This document shows, piece after piece, positions 10,596-24,200 of a stretch of 64,000 nucleotides of DNA (positions are counted from its first letter, which is position 1; each line of letters opens with the position of its first letter). The notes beneath the pieces were generated by a model, which searched no databases, was not told the origin of the DNA, and was given only the letters and a program-made list of their open reading frames with translations. The DNA is from Harmothoe impar (taxonomy: Eukaryota > Annelida > Polychaeta > Phyllodocida > Polynoidae). Made by a program: the position numbers and the translations under genes. Location of the stretch: positions 47,480,981-47,544,980 of the forward strand of contig OX381720.1 in assembly GCA_947462335.1 (NCBI GenBank), read 5' to 3'.

Positions 10596-13500
10596 TTTAT
10601 TCAAGTCCGGTGCTACTTCACAGACCTCTCACTTACATAGGACGATACGGTGCCCTCCACAGAAAGGGTCAGATATAAAGAGCATCTTGACGAGTTCAGA
10701 GACTTCTAAAGGTCACATATCTCCAAGCCGAAGGGCAGGCTCCACAGGAATTCTGATTTCACAGTGGGCAGAGTCTGGGCTCTCTGAATGACCATCCCAC
10801 TTACCCACCCACTGCGCAGGCGCAGAAACTAACCTAATCCTCTTAATGGATGTCATCTACCTGACAGCATACCTCACCTTTTTACCACTAGGGGGCAAAG
10901 GGATCAGCTCACGCGAGAAAGGGTGAGAAGGTGCGAGACATGAGCAGACGACATTCGAGAAAAATGGCGGGACTTTTTTTCATATCTCACTCCACTAGCT
11001 TTACCTTCTTTCATATCAAGCTGCTGCTCGGGGAGTGAGGTCTGCACAAGAGATCATATTTAGTCTGGATATAAAAAGAAATGACATCCGATCAAGCTTG
11101 TCAGGCATATATTTCAGGCAGCTTGTGTAGAAACGTCCTGGCCTAAGCCTGTATCCTTCCACCATGCCAGAACTATCTACCCCGCGAGGCTAGTCGCAGC
11201 ATGTACCCACAAAATGATGAGAGGTGGGATATGCGTACCGAATATTACAGGTAATTACTCAGTCAAGTCATAAAAAGGCTAATAAACATAGGCTTTTGTG
11301 TTGACACTGGGATATCAAGACCAGGGGATTGAGATACAACCAATGGCACAACATTGAAATAGTTCAAAGGTTTTTGATGAACATTTGCCATGCGTGTACA
11401 GCAAAGCTTTTCAAAAAGTTGTCATCATCCATGCATTAATGACCGTTAATTATAATTATTATGGAAGTCCTTATAAAATTGATCACCATGCATGTCTAAG
11501 TCCAAATTCCTGCATCCAGCTTGGTTGGATAGGACCTATACAGTAATGAGTGTAGGTGGAGTTCTCTTTCTCTTCAGTCTCTTCACACTTCCTCCTTACT
11601 ACCGCTGCCATTGGCTGCTGTGCCCCAATCCCATGTATTATGTAGCCCTGGCAATGTACACTGCTCTTAACTATTCACTTTTTGTGCCAAGCAGGTTGGG
11701 CAAATTTGCCCCCAGTGATTGGAGGACAGAGCATTGCGTGCGCCTGAATCCTGTGTCGCTGGATTTATAATGCATGATGATAGGGGGAGTCGGGAATCCA
11801 TGCGGACTAAAAGAGATGGCCCTGATATAAAGGCTTTCTGAATGTGCGTATACATACAGTTAAAGAGCCCTATCTGATTAGTTTGTATTAATTGTAAGGC
11901 TTACTGGTAGATGATTTATATATGCAGCCTGGGTAAAAGCCCCATCAAATTAAAAACTGCCCGAAGCTATATTATGGCGGAAGGTATGCAGTCCTTTTTA
12001 TCGAACTTGAATAGAGCAATATTCTACTATTTGAACTTTGGCACAATGGCATACGCACAAACTATTAAAAAGCAAAGATGCCCTTGAGATGAGGAGCAGC
12101 TATATAGACTAGCCACTCATGGTCCAAATCTGAAGCAAAATGGGAGACTGAGAAAACAATGGTGGCCATTTGTCTCAGCACAGCCCTACTCAAGTTAGGA
12201 AAAGGAAAGGGAATAAAGACAGAAATTGGATAGTGTGGTGGGGTATGGGGAAGGGGAGGCACTGAGGGGATAAGAGAGTGGAAGTGTTGGTCAGAGGTCC
12301 AGCCATTACATCAGGAATCCAATTCCCAACATATTCCCGCCTCCTCACCATCCCAAAGCATCCCATGCCAAGAGGCCTCCTCCAGTGTATAGTACCTCAT
12401 ATTAATACCTAAACAGGGGATGTTCAGGAGGGAAGAAACCTGTAAGATAAGACCTCCGCAATATCGCCACTTTCAGTATTGCATCTGCAAACTATTGTTT
12501 ATTCTGATGTACAATCTCCGAACTAGGGATGGGTGATAATACCAACATTTTGGTGTATATTATATGAGGGGGCTCTGTACCAGTGAAAGTCCTTACTGCT
12601 GCAATAAGAATCCTGATTCTCCATCACAGTTGCATATCTTTAATGATTAATTTGACAGACACTACAACATATATATGTGTACTCTGCTCGACTTCACCGT
12701 CATGGTGAAGACATCATCAACAGCTAATAGAAATCAGAGTCTAAATATAGATTAAATATCATTAACTTAGTAAAGGAGCCTTCTGTTCGATGCCAACACT
12801 GTATTCCATGAGGGGATGGAATTCACAGCAATTCCAATACAAGCATAGTTACTGTCGTATTCACCATCTAATAAGTAGCCGGGTGTCATTTAGGTAACGT
12901 ATTTGTAGACAAACCATTGGGTGGCCATACAGCAGGAGTTAATCAAGCTGGCTCGAGGTGGCGCCACTAGAGCCCCTCACTCAGTACTTGGGGCTGTCAT
13001 TCTGCCAGTGGCAGCTGTGGCCGCTCACTCCCTAATATCGCTCAGAGCCGCTCAGGGAATCAAGGCTACCTAATTGCCCACTAGGTGTATTTGGAGCTCG
13101 GTTCGGGTATGGGTAGATGCTTTCAATGTAGGCCTATGTATTTACAGATCAGGTCATGATTGGAAATTCCTTTAGCCCTCTTAATTATTGAAAGGGCAGT
13201 TTTGTGGAAAAGCTGTGTTTTCATTGTTAATGTCAAAAATTATGCAGTAGGATATTTTTGATGAGGTGAATATATTAAGTCCAGATAAAGATTTATAGAC
13301 CATGACGCTTTGCAAAGGAAAAACAACAGCATAATTAAACATTGTATTCACCTGTGTAACTGCCTTATTAGGCCTACAGTTATGGACTTTGTGTAAAAGC
13401 CATATGAGTCTACAGACTGTACAGGAGGCGTGATGGAGTAGCTTCAACTGTATTTCTATTTCCAACCAGTTATTTCACTTTGCTGTCCCTTTTTACTTTT

Positions 13501-15816
13501 AAATTGGGAGCAGATTTGAATTTTCCAGTACGTTTCTGACAGCTGGAACAGCCTTACTGCACCAGAATTGAACACAGTCCAATGCCAGAGCTTAATTCTA
13601 AAAAGTGAAATTTAATTAGTTTCCAGTAATTATAAATACAATTGGATTTGAAGCAGTTGCCAATGTCAGTCTGGTCGCAAATGTCACTCCCACACACAAA
13701 CAGGGGGAGCAATACTATGAGTATTTCCCATATGCAAATCCCAAAATACAAACTGAATGTTTGGGTAACGTGAGGGAAAGTATGGGTGGAACTGAATTGG
13801 GAAGTAAGTGAAGTAGTAGCTGTAAAGTGGGCTTTGGTGTAGGGGTGTAGACCAGGGTGTAGAGGGGTGGTGTTGTTAGGGACCTCAGTGGCAGCTGAGG
13901 GGGTAGGTCATTGTGTAAGCTATGACAGCCACAACCTTTTATCTTGTTTATTCATTAACCCCTATTAACCCCCGTGTTCATCTCACTCCCGCCCACTCCA
14001 AAAAATACATACAGAACTGCACCATTATTAGCATGGATAGTTTTGTGCTTGTTTGGGAATCTATTTGCGATAAGTGTACATTGTCTGACCTGATGCTTTA
14101 GGTGGATTTTATTTAATATTACCGACCATTCAATTGGAGGGATACTTCCCCCATATTGCTGTTTTATCTACTATTGTAGTGGCTGTGTATAGATTATGGA
14201 GTCGTCCTTAATAACCACACAGACACTGCCGTGACTTCGCGAACATGTACCAAAATACTCTCAAATAACATTGCCTTCAAATTCGTCTGAAGTCGGGCAG
14301 AAAATGTTACTATGAATGCACGACTGACATCTTCTGTCATAGAATAGTCCCTGCTGGCAGCATTCCCTTTTAGAAATGGTGGTCTTATTTTAAGATTCAT
14401 TTTCTCATCTGCCCGCAGGGAAATTTCAGTCGTGAGCAGACGGTATTTGAGTTTTTACGCTAGTCTTTGGCGTCTGTGTACACTCCCCTCACTTCGCTGG
14501 TCACATTTATTAGCTTCCCCAAGACACCTCTGATACCTTGTCGCTTTTATCATGCTGAATTCAGACGTTAAGAGCTTCTCCTTTAACAAATAGGACCATC
14601 AAAAATACTTTTCGCCGAAGTCAGTGACAGCCCATATTTAATGTAGCACTTAACTATTTTACATCAGGAACTATTTTGCCGGAGCTCCTGTGATTTGGGG
14701 AAAATTTTCCCAGTAAACCTACAAATGTATTAAGAGAACCCTGTCAGGATGGTTGATGGTCTTTCTTTCCCAGAAAGTGTTTCCCACCTCAAACCCAGCT
14801 TAATGCGAGTAGGCTTTTACATTGGGAAAGAGGGTAGCGAAATATGCCCAAGTATTAAATTGGGAATCTTGAGATGCTGAGGTTAAAAAAGGCATCCTCA
14901 GCACTAACGGCTGGTATCCAACCATCCAAAGTCTCACGCCCCTGTATCAGCGACGCGCCATGCATCAGATGTAAGAATCCAAGATGGCCGCTTGAGAAGC
15001 AGACAACAAACGTCTGATTTAGGCGCTGGCAACATCTGTCTCTGAAAGAGACACCCTTTTTTGATAGGCCCTTTGGGAGGGAAGGCACAAGCCCAAAATT
15101 AAGAACGGGATAAGGTATGAGGTGAAAGACTCACTGAGGAGAGAGGAGAAAGATGGCTAATGAGATGCCGCCACCTCCCCATATTGCAAAGAAACGAGAG
15201 CGAAAAACATGAGCAGAAGCAGACGGTGAGAAGCAGAAACAATTATTTTATGGTTATCAAATAGATGTATGGGTGCAGACCCGGCGGAGACAGTCGCGGA
15301 GATGGAGTTGCCCTTTTGGAGACATAACTAGGACATAACGGGAGAAAGAGCTAGCGACAGAACTGAGCGTTGTAAACAAGTAGAAAGGGATGGTAGAGTA
15401 TTGTGCCTGTATACTATCTACAGATTACTGGTTACTGATATTGCTACATTAAATGTGCAGTTTTCTGGTGAGTCAGCAATGGCGGCGGGCTTCTCAATAC
15501 AGATGTCTCCCTTGGCACTTACCCGACATCTGCTCGGAGAGTGTGCTGCTCAGAGCGTCACCAAATCCCGTGGGAGGTGAGATAACGCGTGGCGTGACGA
15601 GACCCGGGTGCTGGTCCTGGAGCCCTCCTCCCCCGAAGGATGGCTTCAGTACGGTGACACGACACCCAACGTGCTAAATGAGGTGGCTTCATGAGGGGCC
15701 TGGGGAGGAACTGCTCAGTCCGCGTGTCTCGGGTCCCCCATGGTCTTCCTGTGTATTTCATTTCCGATAAGGATTGGTAGGCCTAGCTAGGAAACGAGAC
15801 CTGATGATGTTTTTTC
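10596..15816. other. Long gene-free stretch
   Basis: 5.2 kb of mostly AT-rich DNA. GC-richer patches lie near 10800-10980, 12950-13060, 14930-15070 and 15270-15680, the last with CpGs and a GTGAGATA donor-like motif near 15577. None gives a protein I recognise. A promoter or first exon around 15.3-15.6 kb is possible but unsupported. Confidence 0.4.
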
Positions 15817-16060
15817 TAAACCTTTGAATGATGATACTATGTAGTGCTCTGAAATGCTGTTTTCTAGACCCTCTGTGGTCATGCTGTATGAAACCTGGCG
15901 CATCACCCACCAGGGCTGAATTCATGCATCATGTCGATCGTGCATGGTTGAGACACTCCCGCAGGGTCGGCATGATGCACCACTGCAGTGCTGACAAGTT
16001 ACTCTCCACTGTTGTGTTATGTCGACAAATGTTGCTCACGGGCAACAAACATTATCAGCT
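15817..16060. mobile_element. Family M MITE, diverged copy 3
   Basis: Starts TAAACCTTTGAATGATGATACTATG. It contains GGGCTGAATTCATGCATCATG, then GGGTCGGCATGATGCACCACTGCAGTGCTG and a GTTACTCTCC remnant of the central hairpin. The right terminal repeat is eroded, so the right boundary is approximate. Confidence 0.55.
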
Positions 16061-16737
16061 GAGATTCAATGATGTATACATGTATAATTAAGTATACGTG
16101 GGCATATATGTCATTCTAGAACCAAAGGCATAAGTAAATGCCATTTACTATGGAACACGAGTCTCTTCATAAGTAATGCATTGCTTCTGTGGAACTCAAA
16201 AGAATTAGATGTTCATTGCCATAACACTATAGTCACTGTGAAGGTAAATGTGGTAGTAGACCATAAATAGTATGTGAATGTCATTGCAAGAGTTAGTTTA
16301 TGTCGTGTTTTGAAACATTGCACTACGAAGCTCATAAACCAGGAACTCTGCACAGACAGGCAATCTACTTGGTCTTTGCTTCTTTAGAGCTACAGTTACT
16401 GAACTCTAAACATGAGGGATGTGGTGAATTGTAGGCATGAATTATGCATAATTATTTATAAACTCCTGACATACTGCATCTTATGAGAGGAGCGGCGACT
16501 GTTGCCTCCATGAGATATGCCATTAGGCATTACTTACTGTTAGTGTTACTGGACGTACACAGGTTCCTATGTCATCCTCTATAGACCAATAAACCAGTGC
16601 TATGAATATGGCACTAAGCTATATATCTATACCAAGGGGATATCACTAAGGCCATGTGAATTACACATACAGCTGTATATTGTAACCACCATGTCCTACC
16701 CACCACCTGGACCATACTAGTAGGCTGCTATATCACA

Positions 16738-17228
16738 TCGCTATAGTCTGGAAGTAGAAGCCCCCTTTGTAGCCCAACCCCCATTTCTCCGATAAAGTTT
16801 TTTTCTCTTCTGATTATTGATGTATAGGGTCTAGGTAAAATTATCAGGGTGGGTGTGGAGCTCTCATCCTTGGGCAATTTGAGATATTCAAGATGGCCGC
16901 CAAAAACCTCCCAAAAACTAGAAAAAGGTATTTCTCTGCTTCTAATCAACTTAGAGACACAAATAAAAATACAAATGATACATTTCTGAGGTCAAGGAAC
17001 ACAAACATAGCATTTTTGAAAAGATAGATGGCAGCCATTTTGAATAAATAATGAGATTGCCCATACAAAATATGCATTTTTGCACCAAAACTTGAAAAAA
17101 ACTAACTCTTTCAGGTGTTGTTCAATAGGAAAATGTATGCAATTTCAAATTCCAATGAATGTACATCTTAGAGATGAGAAAACTGAATTATGGCTGAGAA
17201 TTAGGATGGTAGCCATTTTAAATTAGAA
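16738..17228 (+). repeat. Left inverted terminal repeat of the 4.5-kb element
   Basis: The arm runs from CTATAGTCTGGAAG inwards through GGGTCTAGGTAAAATTATCAGGGTGGGTGTGGAGCTC-type sequence. It holds three ATGGCNGCC-like motifs: 16889-16901, 17027-17041 and 17204-17219. All three have mirror partners in the right arm. CAAGATGGCCGCC matches the known YY1 consensus; calling them YY1 sites is inference. Confidence 0.75.
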
Positions 17229-19314
17229 TTACAAGTTTAAACATGTTAATCAGGAGCTATTACGCTTTGGAAACCCTCCACTAGCCAGCTATCCACACAG
17301 CACAATTCAATGATCCAAATGCTTATTCTCAGTATCATAAAGGAAGTCATATTATATTTCCATCTATTATTTATAACTGGAGCTATGATATAATAGAAAA
17401 TGTTTTCATATGGTTTAGATCCTGCTCCTCATCATTGCTCTCCATGGACACGTGACTCCAGCACTGCCTGCCTCCGTGACATGAACATTATATAGAACAG
17501 ACCAAGCCTAAGCTTCTATAACCCCATGGCTGTGTCACGCATGGTTTGTCCCACAGGAGCATTTAATCCACTTGAGCAGGCCTTCTGCATCTTTCTCTAC
17601 CTTTTCTGACCTAGTAGTCAATAGCTGGTGAATTTGCACCTAGATTTTCCTTTAGACAACAATTTTCAGGTCTAAAAAAAGTTGTGTTCCGGTAACATAG
17701 TCCAAAGAAAAGAGGGTCGGTAGGTCGGATTTCTTTCTTTTTTATACATTTTTTTTTGTAAAAAGTTAAATTTTAGGAGTAAAAACACCAAAAATTTCCT
17801 AAAAATAACAAATCCTTACAAAAATGTCCTTAGGCCTTACCAATGACATGAAAGATAACCACAGTATTGCAGCCTGTCCATAGGTGATTAATATGTCTGG
17901 AATGATTGTAGCAGTTGAATAGATGCATCTCTATCCTCTGTTACTACAAAATGGAGTGGGGCTGCACACTAGTTATTTGTTACACCAGTATATTATCTGC
18001 TACCTCCTGGATAGTATCCATATCATAGCACTTGATTAGTAAAATGAACTTATAGAGCTCCACTGGCACAGAGAGCTTGGCAGTTATTACCAGTTCTTGT
18101 ATGTGACATATTGAAAGTGTTATTGGAAATATGACCTAAACCTGACAATCTTGGTGAAGAAGTTGTTTAGTTGATATACATCACAGTCAGTCTGGGACAT
18201 GCCATGCTCTATACTTCAAAATATAGGGCGGTGAAATGACAACACAATGCATCTAATAGGGATGAGATGAGGGGGTGGGAGAAAGGGACATCTGTAGTCT
18301 TTAGAACCCATCTTTGACCTTGTGTAAGAAAGGGTATTAATTGTTTTGTGTTATAGTTAGTACTGTTATAGTTTTGTACGCAGAGGAGTATCGCAGTGGA
18401 GAGTATACACTGTCCTTTTACTGTTTGCTCTGACTTGATGATTTGGGGCCTTTCTGGTATGTATCTGAGAGTACAAAGTAAACATTTAAGGAGATCAACA
18501 ATCACCAGCTGAATGCATCCAAGTAGTCTCCCACTGTTCCAATTCCTGGCCATGGAATAACCAGAGAATGGCACACCCATCAAGTATTTTGGCATATGTG
18601 ACTGTTCCCATTAGCTAGTTCCAATAGTCATACTGGACACTTAGTCATACTGTTTGCCATTAAACTGTATTCATGCATCTGTCCATCTGCATCAAATCTG
18701 ATGCTGGTGCAAGTTGACTTGAATTGTTTCTGTGTTTGATGCATGGCAACCACAGTGCAGACAAATAGTCCTAGCATAGTTTCTGTGTCCCCAACTTTGA
18801 GGCGTTTATTCAATAATCCCATGGTGTACATAGTGTTAGAGATGAGATTGTGAAAGAATTCCAGCCAAAGTGCTTCAAATGTCCGCATTTGCATATTTGC
18901 CAATTTGATGGCATCACTGACATTAATGCTCGGATGGTTTAGAACTCTTTCTGTTACATTGACTAAACCTTCAGCTGGATATTCCTGTGTTTCTGGTTCA
19001 TCAATGCCAATATTTTACTGGTCTGTCAGCTATCCCGTTTTTCTTCTTCATGCTAGGTCTAGGTGCCATTTCCTTTTACCTCAATTCCTCAAGGCAGAGA
19101 CCAACTATAGGGAAGAGGGAAGACTGTATGCCCAAGTTATTGTTCCATCATAATTATACCCCTATGCCCATGACCATACTGCATATAAGTTAATAGGGAG
19201 TTTGAGGATACTGGATACAAACTAAGTGCCCCCCTGTGGATGCTTTGATAACCTTCCGAAACTGTTTAGGGGCACCCAAGCTCGACCTGGTTGATGTGAA
19301 TACAAACACCAATT

Positions 19315-19412
19315 TGGAAAATATTTTAGTAGCTTTCTCCAAGAGAGCCTTGAACTTAGGATCTTCGGATTTACAGGCAAACTTGCTATTGACTGAGCTA
19401 ACCAGTGTCTGT
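19315..19412 (-). repeat. tRNA-derived SINE remnant, copy A
   Basis: On the minus strand the sequence reads CTGGTTAGCTCAGTCAATAGC (an A-box-like D-arm), then about 30 nt later AAGTTCAAGGCTC (a B-box-like T-arm). The acceptor stem does not close, so it is not a functional tRNA. Copy B lies 141 bp away in the same orientation with the same downstream extension, so the pair behaves as a dimer. Confidence 0.65.
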
Positions 19413-19455
19413 AAAAACTGTTAATGTTATGGTCAGTGGTACTAAGCATGTCTAG

Positions 19456-19560
19456 TTTGAAAAACTTTTTCAGTTTTCCCCAAGAGAGGCTTGAACTCAC
19501 AACCTATGAATCAATAGGCAGGCATGCTACTGACTGAGCTAACCGGGCAAGTGTCTGTGA
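19456..19560 (-). repeat. tRNA-derived SINE remnant, copy B
   Basis: On the minus strand it reads CCCGGTTAGCTCAGTCAGTAG, an anticodon-arm-like CCTAT..ATAGG, then GTGAGTTCAAGCC. These are well-preserved internal pol III A and B boxes. It shares GTGTCTGT at one edge and CAAGAGAG at the other with copy A. The 3' acceptor strand does not pair with the 5' end, so I call it SINE-derived and not a tRNA gene. Confidence 0.7.
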
Positions 19561-20784
19561 GCACTGTTCAGATATATATGTAGGATCTGATGACTACAAG
19601 TGGAATATCATCTAATGATGTAGTTTGTCAGCTGGTTCTTGTCCATTTGCTAAACATTGGCACCATGTTTGGTGCTGTTTTTTTTGTATATATTACACCT
19701 ATCATATATAGCCATGTTCTGACAGACTTTGGTGAGGAATCTATGGGTTGATTTCGCTTAATGAAGGGATTATCTTGCAATTTTCAAGCAAGTCCCCAAT
19801 ATCTAACTCAATAGTTTCAACCCTATTGAGATATAATATGCAAATTACATATAGGATCCTGAGAAATATCCGAAGTCACCCAACTAAAGTAATTTACTGT
19901 TATGATAAACATCTTGATGCCTTGTTTTAGGTTGAAATGATGTCTAGGATCTCTGTAAAAAGTCCCACCAGGTGGGGTGCTTTTACTCTGGTATGGCACC
20001 ATGAATCTCTTTCATATTTTTTTCCTGTACTATTTATATATATAGGAAGATGTGGAGCAATTTTCAAAGGGTTTCTATGGTTTTCTGAGATTGTATCCAG
20101 TATCCTTAAGATGACATGGGGGGGATTCCTATCTAGAAGTAGGTAACTTGTAGGATAGATGTTATGAATGTATAGACTTCTGCCAGAGGTGTTGATTCTG
20201 GGAATGGGTCATGTTGTCCAATCTTAAACTGCCTATAAGCATGTCAGAGACCTAGTGTATGATGCAGTATACATCATATTAGGGATAGTTTTGAATTTCC
20301 AGCAAATTAGAGGACAAGTATTTCACACACTGCCTGTATGTGGAGCAGCCAGTCTCATTCTCTCTCTGCCCTGATGAATTTCATCGTAAATCATTATAGA
20401 TTGATTATTTATACTGTCAAACCAAACACGTGTAGTTCTGATTGTTTCTAGGCTTAGTGTAGACTGGATTTACCTCAGGTCATTTATGCTCTTCAGTTTG
20501 TGGTTTGAGGGAAGAAGTTTCTCTACCAGCATCTACAGAGCTCTCATATTTTCAGGGAATATCTTTCAAGTGAGCATGTCAGGCACCCCTCCTAATGGTG
20601 CACTAAACATATCTGTCTTCTGTATAAACTACACATTCTGCTGTTGTTTCCTCCCGGATCTATCTATTAGAGGCAGATAAATCACTTTTGTCATTTGTTA
20701 TCAATGTATGTGCCCACTCTCTAAATAATTCAATTTACTTGATTCCTCAGTAATGACTGATTTTCATCAGCTTGTCTGAGATAA

Positions 20785-21275
20785 TGCTAATTTAAAATGG
20801 CCACCATATCCAATTCCTGAATGACATAATTTGGTTTTCTCATCTTTAAGACATACATTTAATTGATGTTGAAGTTGTATACATCTTCATGTTGAATATA
20901 AACTGAAATATTCAGTTTTTTTCAAGATTTTGGTCAAAACCGCATACTTTAAATGGATGATCTCATTATTTATTCAAAATGGCTGCCATCTATCTTTTCA
21001 AAAGTACCATGGTTGTGTTCCTTGACCTCAGAAATGTACTTTTCGCATTTTTATTTGTGTCTCTAAGTTGATTAGAAGCAGAGATAGAGCCTTTTCTAGT
21101 TTTTGGGAGGTTTTTGGCGGCCATCTTGAATATCTCAAATTGCCCAAGGATGAGAGCTCCACACCCACCCTGATGATTTTACCTAGACCCTATACATCAA
21201 TAATCAGAAGAGAAAAAAACTTTATCGGAGAAGTTGGGGTCATCCCCTCCGGCTTCCAGACTACTATGGCTGAGT
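20785..21275 (-). repeat. Right inverted terminal repeat of the 4.5-kb element
   Basis: Imperfect reverse complement of 16738-17228. Mirror YY1-like motifs lie at 20794-20807, 20976-20990 and 21116-21128. The outer end, TTCCAGACTACTATGGCTGAG, matches the left end with small gaps. By eye the arms look roughly 80% alike, which makes the insertion old. Confidence 0.75.
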
Positions 21276-24200
21276 AGATGAAACACCATACATGTAATGC
21301 TGGCAACCTCTCCTAGAAATAGGCTGGGGGTAGGGGGTGCTACAGCATCTAGACTAAAGACTATGAGGCGTGGTTCTGACAAGAAGATTTTTCGCCTATT
21401 CCCAAGTTCACTAACTGCGAGTAGTTACCACGATGGCCATTCGCCATGGCTTCTGAGCCCTCTAATTGTGGAACAAAACGATATTTCATTCTTTTAGAGA
21501 AAATATTTATTTTATTAATAAAAATATGAAATGAATAGAGGTCTCCATCTTTGGGCGTTTGACATGAACTCCCATTTGCAATTTCCTGTTCCTGTTAAAA
21601 AAAACTAAAATCGATAACACTGTGTACTGAATGAGCCTCCACGCAGCCAATGTTATACTTAATTGGACAGTAACCTTTTCCTCACTTGTTTTCTTTCCAA
21701 GTGTATTAAACATGAACAATGCGTTCACCTAGGTCATCGGCCTAGATGAATAATTGGCTCATCTATGATTACCAGTGTATAAGCAAAATGAAAAAGGAAC
21801 ACTCATTTGTTTAACTTCATTATACATTTGGCATAATGGTCATAATGACTGTATTTTCCAATGCTATATCATCTCTATCCAGTATTGATAAATCGCAGCC
21901 ATTTGCACCAGGAATGAATCGCCTGTGGTGTTTCTGACCAAATAACACTCCACACTTTTACCGTATGTTACTAGGGGTGGGAATAGTAGACGGTATAAAG
22001 CAGAGAGAAAAACAAGGAGTGGGAGCCAGCAGGGTAGTAGGGTCATAAACCACAGGGGCGCTGGTGGTTAGGGTGGAGTGGTCGTGCCTGTACCATGTAA
22101 TGCCCGGCCTCCTGCGGAGATTTACTGTTACTTTAATGAGAGCTGCTCTGAGCTGCTCGCCCATAGCACGAACTGCTCCATGCTCCCCACAGTTAGACCC
22201 AACTCCTCTGCCGGCTGCCCTGGCCTTTAGAATTTTGGTTCACTGGACGCCAACCTCCTTAAAACTTACTTTAGGATTAAGCTGCTATGGGTAGTATTAT
22301 ATCAGCGAGTGACAGTTTTATTTCTCCTCTAGTACGTGGAGTGGTCAGTAGGGGGCTCTTGTAGAGCTGATTGCTCCGTAGAGTGCAGGCTGGTAACACA
22401 GACTGGCAATGATCAAAGGTAAATAAGTGTCACGGCCACCAGTAACCAGCGCCACCGCTCCCACAGTGGCGCCCCCACTGGCAGCTGTTAGAACTGTGTA
22501 CTGACACATTAGGGGAACCACACTGGCTCCAGACTTTCCTCCAGTACAATCCACATCACTGGTATGTAGACATGTTCTGAGAGACATCTTACTATGGTTG
22601 GTTGCTGGGAAAGTCACAAAGGGCAAGTATAGATGTGTATGGATATCTCCAAAATCGGCAGAAATGATAGCCTAGATAACAGTGCTATGCTCGTTTACAA
22701 CTAGGTCAATGAGAAAGGTCCAGTCGTACTGGTGTCAGTTGTACTTTACTTTCTCTCTGGTACTTGAGATTTGGCCTGGCCTATATGGTGCCTCGATAAG
22801 GGAACTCTGTCTTTATCTAACTCACTCCAGAAGCCCTTACTCCCATCACACCTAGCACCACACAGATCACCTACCTCTCCTCTTTCTCCATTCCTACCTA
22901 CCTGGTGTCTCCTCACTCTTATCTCCCCCAATCTCTCCCACCTCTAGACACCACCATCAGCCCTACTTGTTTTCTCCGGGCAGCGCCTTGACACCACCGC
23001 CCCGCTGGTTGATCTAACACCCGTATAGTCTCTCAGTGCAACTCCCACCACACCAATCAAACCAATCAACGAGGCCGTTACATTCCCACCAGCCAATCGG
23101 AACTTGTGTACTGCCTCGTACATACTTAAACATCCAGTCTAGCCCTGGTCGGGGAGATTAGACCCTGAGGTCTATCATGCCACTGTATCAGTGAATAGTA
23201 TCTCCACTGGTACCATCAGCATACTTTTTCTACTGTATTGTTCCACATTTTCGTGGGTTTTTTTCAGCTATAACCAACTTTACCCTCTTTTTCTGTTCTT
23301 TTCTTACTCCCGCTGCCTCAACCGTGTGCTTAAAGATTTCAATGCCGCTATGGTCCTGCTGCCCATATAAGACCAGCTGTATAAGACCAGTGCTTAACAC
23401 TTCAATTTGCTGTACACCCTGCACTGATTCAAGACCAGTGTTTATTTGAATGCACAGCACTTGCACAAGACTTAATGGTACCTCCCAATTACTTCCTCGT
23501 CCTTCCTCGTTCTACACTCCCACTTTGCTATACCACAGCTGGACTATCAATCAGGCTGGTATCGTTTATAATTAACCTAAATGTTCTGAATGAGAGACAT
23601 GCCCATGGACTTCATATTAATGTATGAGTCCTTTGTGGCTATGGAGGCAGAGGAGTGTATGGTGGCATGCCTCATGTATGAGCTGCGGAGGCTGGGTGGC
23701 TTTTACAAATGCTCCCTGGAGGCCAACACTGGAACTTTGATCAGCAGACAGTGACAGAATAGCAGCCAGGCGGGACTAGTCGATCACTTCAAAAGATGAG
23801 CGATAATACGTGAATACACCAACGGGAAGATGCCTCACAGACTGAAGGTAATGGAACAGTGCCACGAAGCCACAGCTCCAGCTCAGCAACCTGTAAACGG
23901 GAAATGTAGGTCCTTGATAACATGGTGAGAAAAAAGGGAAATGGGAAATGAGATTAAAAGGCCTGAGTTTGATAGATGGATACAGTCCAAGAGGCGTGCA
24001 AGATATCAATATGATAGATGATAATGTATAGTCTTGATAGTGCATTTAGTCCCATGGGTATTAGAGACTGTTCCATACAGCAGGCTATACTTAATCCATT
24101 GAGCCTGGGTTGTAATACTCTAAGTGGTTATTATCCCTGACACAAACGTCAAGCTAGAAAGCCAACATCAAAGCATATTGTATGAACTGCTATATATATG

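Larger units (their letters stand above)
16738..21275. mobile_element. 4.5-kb element with ~490-bp inverted terminal repeats
   Basis: Two long inverted arms (16738-17228 and 20785-21275) flank about 3.55 kb. Matching stretches include GATAAAGTTTTTTTCTCTTC against its complement, and the CAAGATGGCCGCC region. The interior has minus-strand open frames of 128 codons (18209-18595) and 91 codons (18628-18903) in different frames. They may be remnants of one decayed element gene, but I recognise no transposase motif. No clear target duplication was found. A large DNA transposon or foldback element is the best description. The superfamily is unknown. Confidence 0.65.

Noticed and set aside
19475..19548. 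Functional tRNA gene on minus
   Set aside because: D-arm and T-arm are good but the acceptor stem cannot pair, so SINE-derived is the better call.
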